The notes beneath the pieces are model-generated. The model worked only from the letters and a program-made list of their open reading frames with translations, was not told where the DNA came from and did no database searches. This document shows, piece after piece, positions 24,713-39,051 of a stretch of DNA of 64,000 nt. Where the stretch lies: assembly GCA_024699855.1 (NCBI GenBank), contig JAMPIQ010000003.1, forward strand, positions 9,548,001 to 9,612,000, read 5' to 3'. A program made the translations under genes and the position numbers. The DNA is from Aphelenchoides besseyi (taxonomy: Eukaryota; Nematoda; Chromadorea; Rhabditida; Aphelenchoididae). Positions within the stretch are counted from its first letter, which is position 1, and every line of letters begins with the position of its first letter.

Positions 24713-25025
24713 CTGAAATGAATTGGATGTTGCAATCAAGCAGCGAAAATCACGAATCAGTTCAAAACATTTGAACGAATCGATTGACACGCAAATTTCA
24801 TCCAAAAAGCCTTTTGCTTTGTCGATAACCGGAGTGAAAGTTCGACGCGTTTTTCGCTCACGAGTTTCTCCGACCGCTCAGCCAAAAGCATCGCTCCCAC
24901 GACTGGACGAGCAAAAAGGAACGAGCGTCCGATCAACGCACAACCTCCGGCTAAGACGACGGAAACAAATTCGATTGGATTGTGAATAAAAAGTTTATCG
25001 AGTCACTACGACATAACAAGAGCAA
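24713..25025. other. Short spacer between bL32m and EAF genes
   Basis: 313 bp separating two minus-strand genes. It includes a possible 5'UTR exon/intron of EAF (donor near 24752, acceptor next to the ATG) or an SL acceptor. No additional gene. Confidence 0.4.
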
Positions 25026-25318
25026 TTAAGAGTCATAAAAGGCCCGATTGGTTTGATGGAGCTTGAGAACGTTGCGTTTGATGGCATTTGTTTGCTCTCG
25101 AACCACGTTGTAGCAAACACCGCAGACGGTGCGAACATCGTGCGCCGAATTGCACTCCACGCATTCGACGATGTACGGATTGGGTTTCAGAAGTCGAGTG
25201 TACGCAAACTTTCGCGTTAGGATTTTAGCTAAAACACAGAAATATCAATGAAAAACATGAACCTACGTTTTGAAGTTCGAAACTTCGGAACACCGAACAG
25301 CAGAAATGACAGACGCAT
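25026..25318 (-). CDS. mrpl-32: Mitochondrial ribosomal protein bL32m (MRPL32)
   Basis: Large mitoribosomal subunit. Two exons: MRLSFLLFGVPKFRTSKR (from 25318), then after a ~33-bp intron a second exon with LLKPNPYIVECVECNSAH and VRTVCGVCYNVV, ending TAA at 25026. The VPKxxTSK(R) start of the mature domain and two CxxC pairs (CVEC, CGVC) form the bL32 zinc ribbon. The presequence is short. First gene in the bL32m-EAF-SRRM2 cluster. Confidence 0.88.
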
Positions 25319-28300
25319 GATATCGGATTGAACTTGAAATACGACCAACAGTGAACGTTACTTCACGGCTAGAAGCTGATGAAAAGCAGCCAAGTTTTCA
25401 AACTATCGATTTTCAGGTCTCTCCACGCGACTCCAATGGTTCGCGGTAACTTCTCGTGCAATTCAACGACTTCAACGGTGATTGATTTTCGTAGACGAGT
25501 ACTAGGGAGGAGAGGCGCTCCGATCTTCGATTGATGTTCTTCGTTTTTGTAGTCGGAGATCGCTGTCGTTTTGCACTTTTGGCGTTTTTTGTTGTCGGCG
25601 TCGCGGATCAGTTGTTGCGCAACAAAAATTAGAACACTTGCCTGCGTTAGACGACGTACTCTGAATTCTCGACCAACGACGTTTTTACCAATAGGGAAAG
25701 AAAGCGGAACGTCGCCTCTTCATAAAAAATTTGGGTCGCGCGTTTGAGTTAAGAAGAGAAAAACGCGATTTTTTGCGCAGGTGAACGGTAAAATGCGTGT
25801 CGATGGTCATTTGCGTGTGCGATGAAATTCGAACTTTTTTCGCAATCGACGTTCTTTTTACGAACACGTTCGTTTTGTGCTCGCCGGTCGAAAAATTCAA
25901 TTTTTGTCATCGGTTGGGTCAAAGTCTACGACGATCTTTGCGGTGTTCCCAGTGAGTGGTTTTTTGGTGATAACCGTCAGATGAATCCAATTCGCTCTTT
26001 CTCTCTTCGCACGCATCACTTAACGCACGTAGATCGTTAAACGGACTTTAAACTTTTGTTTTGGTGCAAGTCGAAAATACACTTCTTTTTGTGATTCATT
26101 TTGTTAAGACGCGAATTGGCTATTCGAACACGAAGCGACCGGATGGCAACGTTTCTAGTGCCGAGTGGCACCCCAACGATATGGTGGGAATTGTCGTTTT
26201 AATGGGTTGGAAAATGTCGAACGGGAGGTAAAAGTGCAAGGGTACTATTTGTAATTGCATCTATGATCATAAATGGGGATGATTTTTGCAACGTCGAACG
26301 TCATTCGACGACTTTTGGTCCGCAAATTGCGGACTTTATTAGTCCAATGGTAATCCTTTTCGAACTTTCTTTTAAATTGAATCTTGTGACCGAGAAGTTC
26401 TTCTTCTTGCCGTTCGTTTTTCTCGCGGGATCGGGCTTGACCGTGAGGCAAAAGGAGAGTATCTTCCGCGATGTTTTTGTCCTTGTGGCCAATTTCTGAA
26501 AGCGACCAGCTCATTTTTTACGAATTTCCTCCTCCTTTCAACTGTTCATTTGTGACAATTGGGTTTGAGGATTCGCTCCGCAGTTTCCATTTTGGTTGCA
26601 CGAAACTTAATGTTCTTTTTTGGGTTCAATGTTCCGAACGAAACCCAACTTTTTCGGGCCCATCAATTAGTTCGAACTGTACGCTTCGAAACTCGTTTGT
26701 TGCTCGTAAAACGCTCTCGTTTCGTGCATTTTTAATTGTCCGGCTGTGGCCAACCGTTTTGATTTGGAATCATCAGACTATGAGAAATTGGAGTTACAAT
26801 CAAAGTAATCGAAACGTCTGTGAACATAAGTGTATTAACAGTAAAGGCATTTCCGTTCTGATCCGACAAATGACATCAGAGCGAGAGTGATGTCAAGATT
26901 GAAATAGAGGATCTAGCAACCGAAATGAAGAGCCAATTACTAGCAACTTTGTTTTGTTAATCGAAAAAACATCTTTTTTTTGTTGGCAAGAAACGTCGCA
27001 AAAAAGAAGTGGACTGCAATTTTTATGTTCCATTGGGTTTCTTGCCGTTTCTTCATGACCGAATTTGGCCTTTTGGTCACGTTGTTAAAAGAACTGAACG
27101 TCTTCTTTATTTTGTTGCTTTCCCGTTCGCTTATGTTTTTAGCTGTCAATCCCAGTTATAGCATCGTCACGTTTATGTCCGTTTGTTTTTTCCACTTCTC
27201 TTGAAATTTCGGCAATCAACTGTAAACCCGAAGGTTAATTGAGGACTTCTGATTAACTCGAAATCCAAGTCCACGTTCTTAATGAGCGCTCCGAACGCCA
27301 AAGAACCCACATCCTTTTATTTCACGTGCGTTTCGTCATTGCGTGTTCGTTTTTGCGTTCGAAAGACGCACGAAATCATCACGCCAAACAGTGTGCGAAA
27401 CGATGATACGCCAAAGTCGAACACAAAGTCCTTTGTATGTTGCGAAAACGTTCCGTGTTTTTTAGGGGAGCAGTTTATGACAATTTGCTGTTTCTTCAGC
27501 TAGTGATTCATTGGCGTTTTCGAAATCCCCTTTCCGCCGCTTTACCAAATTTACGCATTTTATCAGTCGACAAAAGTTTCCGAATACGCTCAACGACGAC
27601 GCAGTGACCTTTGGCGTGAAGAAGCACTTGCGATAAAGGGAAACGTGGATCGTGTGTTTTAAAACGTCGGAGTGGAGTTCCGTTGTTGTTTTTTGTTCGG
27701 GAGCTCGAAGTTGCTCGCGGCGCTCGATTTCGGGGTCCACACGCCAACTCGGATGTTTTCGTTGTTCGGATCTTTGTTTGGCGTAAAACGTGATCAAAAG
27801 AAGGGAAAGGTTAGTAATTCGGGGAGACAGCATTGATTCTTGCGTGAATGCAACGCCATGATTCCCGTTTATGGACTTCTTTTTTCGCGTGTCCACAAAT
27901 AAGCCAAATGTTTTTGACGTTCGCCCGCTCCTCAGTTTTCTTTTTCCGTTTGCTGCGCTTTTTCTTTACCCGTCCGCTTCTCACTGCGTCCATCCACTCG
28001 CCTTCCAACTGCGTCCCGGCTTTTTTCTCTGCAACGCACGTGTTTTTCCTTGTTTCGTTGGTCGAGAGTTTTACGTTTTTGTGTTTCTTCTTTTTTTCGG
28101 AAACAAAAATTGCGGTTTGCTTGAACGCAGAGATTGAAGATCACCGTTTCGCCAAGAAACTCAACGGTGCTTTCGGAAAGTTCGAAAGCACAAACGTGTT
28201 AGCGGACACGTAGCAGAAGGATTTTTTAACATTGTGAGATCAATCGAAGAGATTTCCAATCGATTCGCCAATCACGTGATTTCGCGACTCTATTCAGCGG

Positions 28301-29241
28301 CAGCCAACCGATTGGTCGTTTCGATTTTTTCTTCTTTTTCGATCCCGCGAACAATCTTCGTCGTTTCGAGTTCTAATGATTTCGACAGGAAATTTGCCGA
28401 TCAATTAGAGGGCTTGAGGCTTTTTTTCGATCTCCAGAGACTGCGGGCCAAACAGACCATTAGCATTGCGAGCGAACGTTTCCACTTATCGGATCTTCGA
28501 TGCGGAAGTTTGATGTCCGAATTTGCATTCAAATTGCTCTCTCAACTTCATTTGTTAGATTGCGTGTCATTCGAACTGCACACGAGTTCCCGAGGCGAAA
28601 TACATTCCCAACGAATCACGTCTTTCGACGGGTTTTCCACAGCATAACATCGAAGATAAGAATCCCGAGGAGAACGCTGATTATGTGGGCGCAAATCCGC
28701 TGAAACCGCAGCGAGAAGCAGCCCCGAAAATTTTCGGGTTTAAAAGTCTAATCCCAGAGTAAGCGATCGGCAAACGTCTCGGAATCTAAAATTCATGGAA
28801 TTTCCAACAAATTCTGTTCGAATTAGGCAGATGAGTTAATTCGTCAATGAACCGACCACAATGACGCTTCGGGATTTGGCGGGCGAGACCGTGGATTGCA
28901 TGACTTTGATGGTGGCGCTTTGCGTGCGTCCATTTCTGGCTCCGAGCCGAAAGTTATTAGTCGTTTTGCGGTCGATAATTAAAAACAAGAGAGCGGATTT
29001 CTTGGGCTGCCCAATTTTTGTATTCCACGCTTTTTTCCTCGTGTCCCCACACGAGACATCGACGAGAGACCGCGCACGCTAACGGCGACGTTCGCAGACG
29101 TTTTTTCGCGTCCTTAAACGCGAAGTTTACATTCAATTCGTACGCATTTCAGCTGACCAATTAGTTTGTCCACGAATCGTCTTTCGTGTCATTGAAAATT
29201 AAGGTCGCCGTCTGCGGCTCCAATTCACAGGTCTCGTGTCA
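25319..29241. other. Long gene-poor region upstream of the Smad gene
   Basis: About 3.9 kb with no gene I can support. Many open frames of 60-145 codons occur on both strands (for example 27462-27896 minus, 27848-28213 plus, 28234-28647 plus), but none carries a family motif, and they overlap each other. The sequence contains T-rich tracts and repeated TCG/CGAAACG-type words like other intergenic parts here. It ends with ATTCACAG 11 bases before the Smad ATG. It could contain regulatory sequence for the divergent bL32m and Smad genes. Confidence 0.5.
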
Positions 29242-31556
<2,315 letters not shown>

Positions 31557-32830
31557 ACTTTGTCATCTCCTAATTTCAACTCCTCTCTCTCCCCTCAATG
31601 TACCTCCTATTCATTTCTCCGCTAACTTCGAATCGTGTAGTTCAACGATTGACCCCAGAAAACAAAACCTCAACGTCATTTGAATTCATGGCCTCTAAAA
31701 TTTCCACAAAACGGATCGCTAAATTATCACCAAATCATTCGCACTTTTTTAGTCGATTAGTTCAATCACTTGTTGTTTCCACTTCGCACAACAACACGAA
31801 ACTTTTCCTCCCTTCAACCGGATATCGGAACCCAAACAAACCAATTTCATCGCATTTCCTCTTCGTTTCTGCATCTAAAAACCCATTGATTCTTTCCGGA
31901 ACGGTAACCAAAAACGGCGACTTCACGAAAAGCAGGTTCCAATCGAAAACCACAACAAATATATAAGGGTTCTTATCGTTTTCATTTCGTTGTTACTCGT
32001 CATCTATGATGCTAAACAGATTGATTTAGATGCCTTTCTTTTGCTTTTTCTATTTGTTTTTTGCCTCAATGGTTCTCACTATTTCGATCGATGGAGATCG
32101 TTCAGTTACGAGAAATATTTTCTTTGTCTGATTTGTTTGTTCGTATCTTAATTAATTAAACATTTTTAATATAACGACGAGAGCAATTAATAATTCGTTA
32201 ATGCTGATGACATTTTGAACCTAATCGTTAAAAAACACGACTCCAATTGAAATCGCATTGAAAACTGCGCAGCTGATCTTCGGGTCAATAATTCTTTTCC
32301 CAAACGCCTGCCAATAGATCAATTGCCCAGCATTACCTAGGCATATTACCAGTTGATGAGAATTCGAAATCACCACGTAATAGGCGTTTAAAGAAGCTTC
32401 TTTCTACTATTCGCTCGCTATTCAAACCTTGACAAATCAAATTAACCTTGTAGAAGATGGCTCGTGGTCTTGCGCGTAAGATGGGTGTAATTTGCTCCAT
32501 AATCTGTGGGTCCATTCGTCTCCTTCGGTTGTGGGCGAAATGACATGCGTACCAAATTTTCATCAGCTATCGAACAAGCCCACAATCAGTCGCCAGAACC
32601 ACTCAAAAGAAATTTAAGCTGAGCCTCAAAAAATCGTATTTTGGACACTTTGTATGAGGGGCATTTACTGCAAAAACCCTGGAACCGATCGTTCTAATTT
32701 TTATCCTATTCAATTCCCAGCTGTCACACGGTGATCTTTTATTTTTTGTTTTGCGTTAAAGTGGCAAGAACGATTTTTATGCACATTTTTATTATTATCA
32801 AAGAGCAAATCTATACAGACTAACGCGGAT
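31557..32830. other. Intergenic / 3'UTR region
   Basis: The first few hundred bases are probably Smad 3'UTR. A 76-codon minus-strand frame at 32333-32563 starts MKIWYACHFAHNRRRR; I cannot assign it and it may be a chance frame or old transposon fragment. Otherwise A/T-rich with no clear gene. Confidence 0.4.
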
Positions 32831-33301
32831 TCAAGACTGCGGTCTTGGTCGAGGACCCGTTTTGCCAAACTCCGGATTGCCAAGAAAACGATTGAACCTC
32901 ATGAGAATGTCCGACTCGTGGATACCGGACGTGTAAAAGACAAGTTGACGCCCATCAGCTGAAGTCGAAAGAACCAAATTGAAATACGAACGAAACTACT
33001 CACTTGTATTGGCCTCGAAGAATGGTGCTTGTCCATCGTTGCGAATCTCGTGCGTGAACTTGACCTTCGGATTCGTTTGTTTGACTCGTGGACTGGTGAC
33101 TGCAAACCAAAAGTTTCTAAAATCTGATTGGTGACAGAATCAAAACAGAAAATCAACTAACCGTACGGACTCGGTGTCTTTGTGAAATGGATCCATCGAT
33201 ACACGAATGGAGCTCACGGTCGTTAGATTTAAACCGCGAGCTGCCACCGCAAATCTCTCGTTTAGATTCCAACGTAAACTGTTTCTGATGTGAGTCCACA
33301 T
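32831..33301 (-). CDS. mrpl-53: Mitochondrial ribosomal protein mL53 (MRPL53)
   Basis: Large mitoribosomal subunit protein with a thioredoxin-like (L51/S25-type) fold. Exon 1 from MWTHIRNSLRWNLNER (33301) contains LTTVSSIRVSMDPFHKDTES, matching the human VKQVRVQFCPFEKNVEST block. After an intron (about 33163 to 33102) comes SPRVKQTNPKVKFTHEIRND, then after a ~45-bp intron DGRQLVFYTSGIHESDILMR and the Pro/Arg-rich C-terminus RPRPQS, TGA at 32831. The frame stays open upstream to at least 33604 (MDCTVLDGRQKC and on), so the true start could lie further upstream, or an upstream exon belongs to a different transcript. Confidence 0.75.
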
Positions 33302-33767
33302 CTTGGCTCGCAAATTTGAACGGTCAATATTTTGATCAGCCAACAGATTTCGTGGAAGAAGATAGTCAATCAGCTTTGGCGACTTTTCTGTGTCGGCGCC
33401 ATGCAACAAAAACGATTTGGCGTTGTGTCGACGGAGAGTTTGAATTTGTTGTCTTTGTAGTTGCATCGGTTTTACGGATCCATTTTCGTTCTTATTACCA
33501 TGATTAAGGTCCAGAAAGATTAGAACACACGGTCGACACTTTTGCCTTCCGTCCAACACCGTGCAGTCCATGGCAACCGAACGATGAGGAGAAGTCGGAG
33601 ACAAGGGAATCTCGGCTTTTTCATTTGCTAATGGAGAATTTCTTAAAAGTTTTACGCGAAATTAACGTGCCCATTGCGCCAGAAAGTGACTTTGAACTTT
33701 GATTTCAGGACGACGAAAATTCGATGTGAAAGTCCGAGCGACTCAGCATAGCTGTTAGAATCCATAA

Positions 33768-35779
33768 ATGCCACAAAAACGTGGGGCAGCGAAGAGTAAA
33801 ACCGGTAAGTGCGGAGGCTGTGGCTCTTTGAGTTTTCATTTGTGTTATAGAAAGTCGAGCGGCGAAAAGCGATGAAAACGTTGCGGTAAAAAAACGTGAA
33901 AGATCGCGAAAACAGAACGAATCTGAAAATGTGGTGGAGAACAAAACGCCGAAACGGCGTCGTATGGAATCTCCGATTCCAACTCGAATTCTACCTCCCA
34001 GATCAAGAGCCTCCAAATACGATCGATCGTCGAAAGCTCGAACAACGTCGGAAGGCAATTTGTCAAAGTGTAAGTCTTATTTTTTGATGCATTTTGAATT
34101 CGTCGGTTTAGCAAATTTGCTAACTAGCTACAGACGTGAAGAAGAAGAAGAAAAAAGTAATGAGAAAACGAACGTCTCAACTGTCAAACTTTCACAACCT
34201 TTGAAAATCATTACCAAGCCATCACATCCGATTAACGGTAAGCTGAAGTTGTGAGATCGAACTCATTTCCTATGGTTTTCAGTTACTGGTGTTATTGAAG
34301 TTGTTACTCTTTCTTCTGGTTCATCTATTGCATCGCTTGATCGATCGATCTCAATTCCCTGTCTTCCACAACCATCACAAACTCGTAGGCTTATAAATAG
34401 AATATTGATCAAAGCTTATTGGATTGTAGAAAAGAATAATAATGTTGAGTTGCCACCACCTGTTGCTACACCGTTGGACGAAATGGTTACTGATACCTCA
34501 CCATCGAACAAAACTTTGATCGTGAACGTAGACACGGAAGAAGCCAACGACAATGACAGTAGTTAGTTTCTGAATTTGTTTTAATTTTTGATATTGATTT
34601 TCAGCTACTTCTTCAATAGTGATTCTGCCAATGGGAGATAAGATTGTAGCAAATGGAAAAGCCAGCTCTTCTATAGCTCAAATCGGACCAAATTTTATAA
34701 CTAGAACAACAAATCCAAGTGAGTGATAAGGAGTTTGAAGGATTTTCATTTCCGTTGCTTTAGCTGAAGGATCAGTTAAGATCATTGTTCCGGCAAGTAA
34801 ATTGGAAGAATCGAACGGCAAAAACTTGTTACAATATCGAAATCTTCGGATGATCGTGGACTTTCCCTCAACTGACTGCCGGTTTGCTCAATCACAGAAT
34901 AACTTGGATTCGATCAATTCAACGATAATTGAGACGAAACGAGCGGATACAGTTGTGAAGAAAACAAATGAACCTGTAAGTTGATTGCATTTTGGTTAAA
35001 AAGATTAATTATCTCAGAAATCTCTCGTCTCACAAATCGACTATGCGGTTGAGAAGTGGAAGAAATCGTTGGTTGCAAGTTTGAACAACTCGGATATTCG
35101 ATTGAAACAAATCGAACTCGTAACCGTTTTGGAAGTTGTTGAAAAAGTGAGTTCAAATAAACAACAGAATGATTGATTGGTATTTAGTCTACGAAGAATG
35201 AAAGTACTGAAGACGATGAAACCGCTTCGATGTGCGTGAATTTGCCGACATTTGATGCCATGGAGGATGTAGAGTTTCATCTCGACTCTGACTTAAGAGA
35301 AGGTATTTTAAGTCTAATTGTTCAATGTAATTGTTTTGGTTCAGTCGAAAAACAAGAACTAATCAAACAAGGTCGAAATCGACCACGTTGTGATTCATCG
35401 GTTGCCGAGTTTATCGAGTCGAGTGACGAGGATTCGGCTGACGAAGAAGACATGAGCCATGTTGGTTTGAATTGGAATGATTGTTATAGTGAGTTTGTTA
35501 GTTTTGAATTGCAACAATTAATTTGAAGATCAATATCAACAAACTCCAATTTCATGTGGAATTGGCATAAAATGGTCGAATACGAACAATCAACGTTTCA
35601 GTGCAGTTAATCCGGGAACAGTCGCCTGTTTACTTAATAGATACACAGTAAGTGATTGAAGAGTTTAGTGTTAAAGAGTTTTCGTTTAGTCAAATGATCC
35701 TTGGAGAATTAAGAGCTCGGTTGATTGGTGGGCGGTCAAACTAATAAATAACTATAACAATCCCGACCATATCCTCTGA
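33768..35779 (+). CDS. Unrecognised nuclear-type protein, basic N-terminus and acidic C-terminus
   Basis: I do not recognise the family. It starts MPQKRGAAKSKT (33768); the first intron donor follows at about 33805. The N-terminal part is strongly basic with KTPKRRRMESP, an NLS-like cluster (about 33945). Middle exons carry short beta-rich blocks of similar style (VTGVIEVVTLSSGSS; SVKIIVPASKLEES). The C-terminal part has SQIDYAVEKWKKSLVASLNN, then an acidic stretch ESSDEDSADEEDM (about 35410-35450), and ends with WSNTNNQRFSAVNPG and DPWRIKSSVDWWAVKL, TGA at 35779. About ten exons, all joined by short GT...AG introns in consistent phase. It is divergent from mL53 with about 470 bp between the starts. 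Confidence 0.6.
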
Positions 35780-35973
35780 CTGATACAATGATTAAAGCAT
35801 AGTCGAAGAGCAAAATAGATGTTTGTGTTTAAGATTGTACGAACTTTTTGTTTATTGTTATTTCAATACAAACTTATTAAATGTATTCACTCTTTCAATT
35901 GGCTGAACAAATCGAACAATTCAAATAAAACACGAAATAGTGGCAACAAAATTTCTTGAGACCACTCATTACT

Positions 35974-35984
35974 GCCAACCTTTA
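35974..35984. repeat. Target-site duplication, 3' side of the RTE element
   Basis: GCCAACCTTTA, identical to 39137-39147 on the other side of the element. Confidence 0.85.
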
Positions 35985-36003
35985 CAATGATTACAATGAT
36001 TTA
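35985..36003 (-). repeat. 3' tandem tail of the RTE element
   Basis: Two copies of CAATGATTA (second with one extra T) adjoin the target-site duplication. RTE elements commonly end in such short tandem repeats instead of poly(A). Confidence 0.7.
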
Positions 36004-36058
36004 TTCGGTTCAATCAACAAATCAACAACAAGATAAAATGAAAGATGGTAGAAGATAG

Positions 36059-38939
36059 TTAATTTGTTGATGCGAATACTTCGACCGCTTTTTTCCAGTC
36101 GCTTCGGTTTTGAGCGATTTGTTGCCATCCGTTTCCCAACAGATTCAAGTCTCAGCGCCAACGGTGAGGTGGTCTTCCAATTGGTCTGGTCCAACCATAA
36201 GGCCACCAGAAAGTTGTTCTTGTTGACCATCGGTTGTCGTTTCTTCTTGCGACATGTCCGGCCCATCGAAACTTACGTTTTAATGCGTCGTGAACGGCGT
36301 CTTTAAATTTTGTTTGTGTTCTGATTTCAACACTTCTGACTTCATCGCGTAGTCGAATGCCAAGAGTTCTTCTTTCCATTGCTCTTTGCGTCGTTGTTAA
36401 TTTGGTACGTTCGGTTTTCCGCATCGTCCAAACTTCAGATCCATAATTGAGTGCTGGTAGTACAACTGAGTTGAAGAGTTGAGCTCGAATTTTGACGTCT
36501 TTTGTCTTCTTCAGGACTTCTTGGATGTTTTTGAATCCAAACCATCCGGCCGATCGTCGCCTTCGAATTTCCCCATCAATGGTGTGGTTTTCAGAGATTT
36601 CTTGACCTAAATAAACGTATTTACTTACCAATTTAATAGGTGCGTCCTTGATCAAGATCCTTCCCACTTCACAACTTGGATTTGCCATGACTTGCGTCTT
36701 TTTACGGTTAATACGAAGTCCAATTTGCGATCCCACGTCATCCAGTTCGTTAAGCATAAGTTCAGCTGTTTGAAAGTCGTGCGCAAAAAGGACAATGTCA
36801 TCAGCAAATCGAAGATGGTGGAGTCGTTCGCCCGTCAATCCGAATTCCATAATTGCTCCAATCCAACTGACGAAAAACGTCTTCCAGTGTGGCAGTGAAG
36901 AGCTTCGGTGATATTGTGTCACCTTGTCTCACACCTCGGCTAACAGGTACTTCAATTGGTTGATAGAAGAGTTGGAATGTGGTGGAGCAATTGGTGTTGA
37001 TGTTCTTGAGCGTTCGCGTGTATTTGCTGGAAATGTTCTGGTGGATCAGTGAGTTGATAACCGCGTTGATTTCCACGGAATCAAATGCCTTTTCGTAGTC
37101 TACAAAAACTAAACAAAGTGGCATTTTTACCTCACGACAGCGTTCCATCACTTGGTTTACTGTTTGAAGGTGATCCATAGTTGAGAACCCAGAACGAAAA
37201 CCAGCTTGTTCTCGCGGTTGCTCGAAGTCCAGTTGCGACGTCATTCGATTGACCAGTACTTTGGTGAAAAGTTTGTAGACAGTTGGCAAGAGCGCGATGG
37301 GTCGATAGTTTCGAAGATCTTCAAGGTCGCCTTTCTTTGGGAGAATGACTGTTCTTGAAGTTTTCCATTGTGCTGGAACATCTTCGTGCTGCAGGCAGTC
37401 GTTGAACATTGATGTCAAGGTGGTCCATAAAAGAAAACCACCATTTTTGAGCATCTCGTTCGTAATTCCATCGGGCCCAGGTGCTTTGTCGTTTTTCAAA
37501 CTTTCCACGGCTGCACGAACTTCAGAGACAAGAATGTTAGAGACTGATTCTTGTTCACGATTGTCAATTTCTGGCGGAACGTCTATTTTAGATGCAAAAA
37601 GATCCGTGTAGAACTCTTTACATCGTTTCTCAATGTCCGACCGTTTTGTCAACATTGTCCCATCTTTTGCTTTTAGTGTTCGCATTGTTCCCAGTTGCTG
37701 TCGGAGTTGACGTTTGCACTTCTTCAGGCTTCGATGGTGTTGCGCAGCGTCGAGGAGTTTCTGGAGTCGAAAGTTGTCGAAGTCCTGTTTAACCTCTCGC
37801 CGTATAAGCTTTGAAAGTTCAATGAACTCAATCGGGTTGGTGGTGCGGTCCATTTCCTTCCGTTTCTTCAGCAACAAATGTGTTTGTTCCGTCAGACGAG
37901 AAGAATGTTGTGGTTTGGTCATTGAAGCGGTGTTGACGCAGGATTGAAGTTTTTCCTGAAAACAAGCAAACTTATCAGTCAACGTACCCTTCAGTTCCCA
38001 ATCCGTATTGTCGATCTTATTGCGTAGAACATCGGCGTTAAACGTACGTGCTTTGTGGACAAACTTTCTGCGCTTGCAAAGCATCGGCACATCGAGTGTA
38101 AAACGAACCGGTCGGTGATCAGATCCATTGAGCCGAGAAATAAATTCGATGTTAGTTACTAACCTTCTGTTGTTGATTAGACCGTAATCGATTTCATTTC
38201 TGTACTTGTTTCCATTGCCATCCGAGTTGCATGATTCCCACGTCCATCGCTTTGCTGGGTTCTTTTGGAAGTAGCTATTGATAATGTAGAGATGTTGTTC
38301 TTCTGCAAAGTCTGCAAACATCTCTCCATATCCGTCTTCTTTCCATTCGGTTCCGGTAAAGGTTCCCATGAAACGTTGTGTAGTTGTTCTCGGGCCAAGT
38401 TGACAGTTGAAGTCGCCTATTACCATCTTGTGAGAAGCAGGTTGGTCTAGTGCGTCTCGAAGTTCGTCGTAGAATTGTTCAATGTCGTCCAGTGCATAGC
38501 CAGAGTGTGGTGCATACGCTTGAACAATGAGCATTGTCTTCTTTTGGTCCAGTTTGATCTTCAATGTAGCAACTCGATGAGATCGTGTGTCAACTTCCAT
38601 AATTTGGTCAACAATACGCTTGTTCACAATGAATCCAACGCCTCCAATTCGTCCGTCCGCTGCTCCAATGATAAGTTCGTCGCCGGTTTCAGTCCATTTT
38701 GTTCTTGATTCCGTGCGTGCATGTGTTTCGCAAAGTCCAATAACGTCGTACTTGAATCCAGGAAGATCTCGGAGTTGTTCCATCAGAAGATTCTTCCTTG
38801 CCGCGTTTTCGATGCCGTACTGTAGGTTGTAGGTCAAGACATGAAGCTGTTGGGAGGTACTCAATTCATGGCGGTTTTGTTCTGCAGGTCCGTTTGAAGT
38901 CCGTTGCGTCCTTGTACCCGTAGAACGCTGGTGCTCCAA
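36059..38939 (-). pseudogene. RTE endonuclease / reverse transcriptase ORF with one frameshift and one stop
   Basis: Retrotransposon polyprotein of about 950 codons. The N-terminal endonuclease has LTYNLQYG, LCETHARTES, IVQAYAPHSGY, VIGDFNCQLG and GSDHRPV (catalytic D/N and final H). The RT has LPKKGDLEDLRNYRPIALL, QAGFRSGFSTMDHL, FVDYEKAFDSV, SRGVRQGDTISP and the catalytic FADDIVLF; the C-terminus has NYGSEVWTM and FRWAGHVARR. The first frame breaks near 36830 between LDWSNYGIRIDG and ERLHHLRFADD, where one extra base shifts the frame. A TGA interrupts the C-terminus at 36152-36154 after GRPPHRWR; the same frame continues to WQQIAQNRSDWKKAVEVF and a natural TAA at 36059. This copy is therefore unlikely to be autonomous. 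Confidence 0.93.
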
Positions 38940-39051
38940 AACGCCAGTGCGGACCCTCTTTAGTCGAGTCGTAGCGAGTTTTGTTTAAGGTCCGCTTGCG
39001 GGTTGCCAGCCCTGGAGTAGACCGGGTGTACTTTACGTCGTACCCAGACGT

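Noticed and set aside
29236..29241. Upstream GTG as Smad start
   Set aside because: Nuclear genes rarely start at GTG and the ATG at 29242 gives a normal N-terminus.
32333..32563. 76-codon minus-strand frame MKIWYACHFAH...
   Set aside because: Looks protein-like but has no recognisable family or splice partners; could be an old transposon piece.
37345..38832. Several plus-strand frames inside the LINE
   Set aside because: Antisense to the endonuclease/RT ORF, which has clear motifs.
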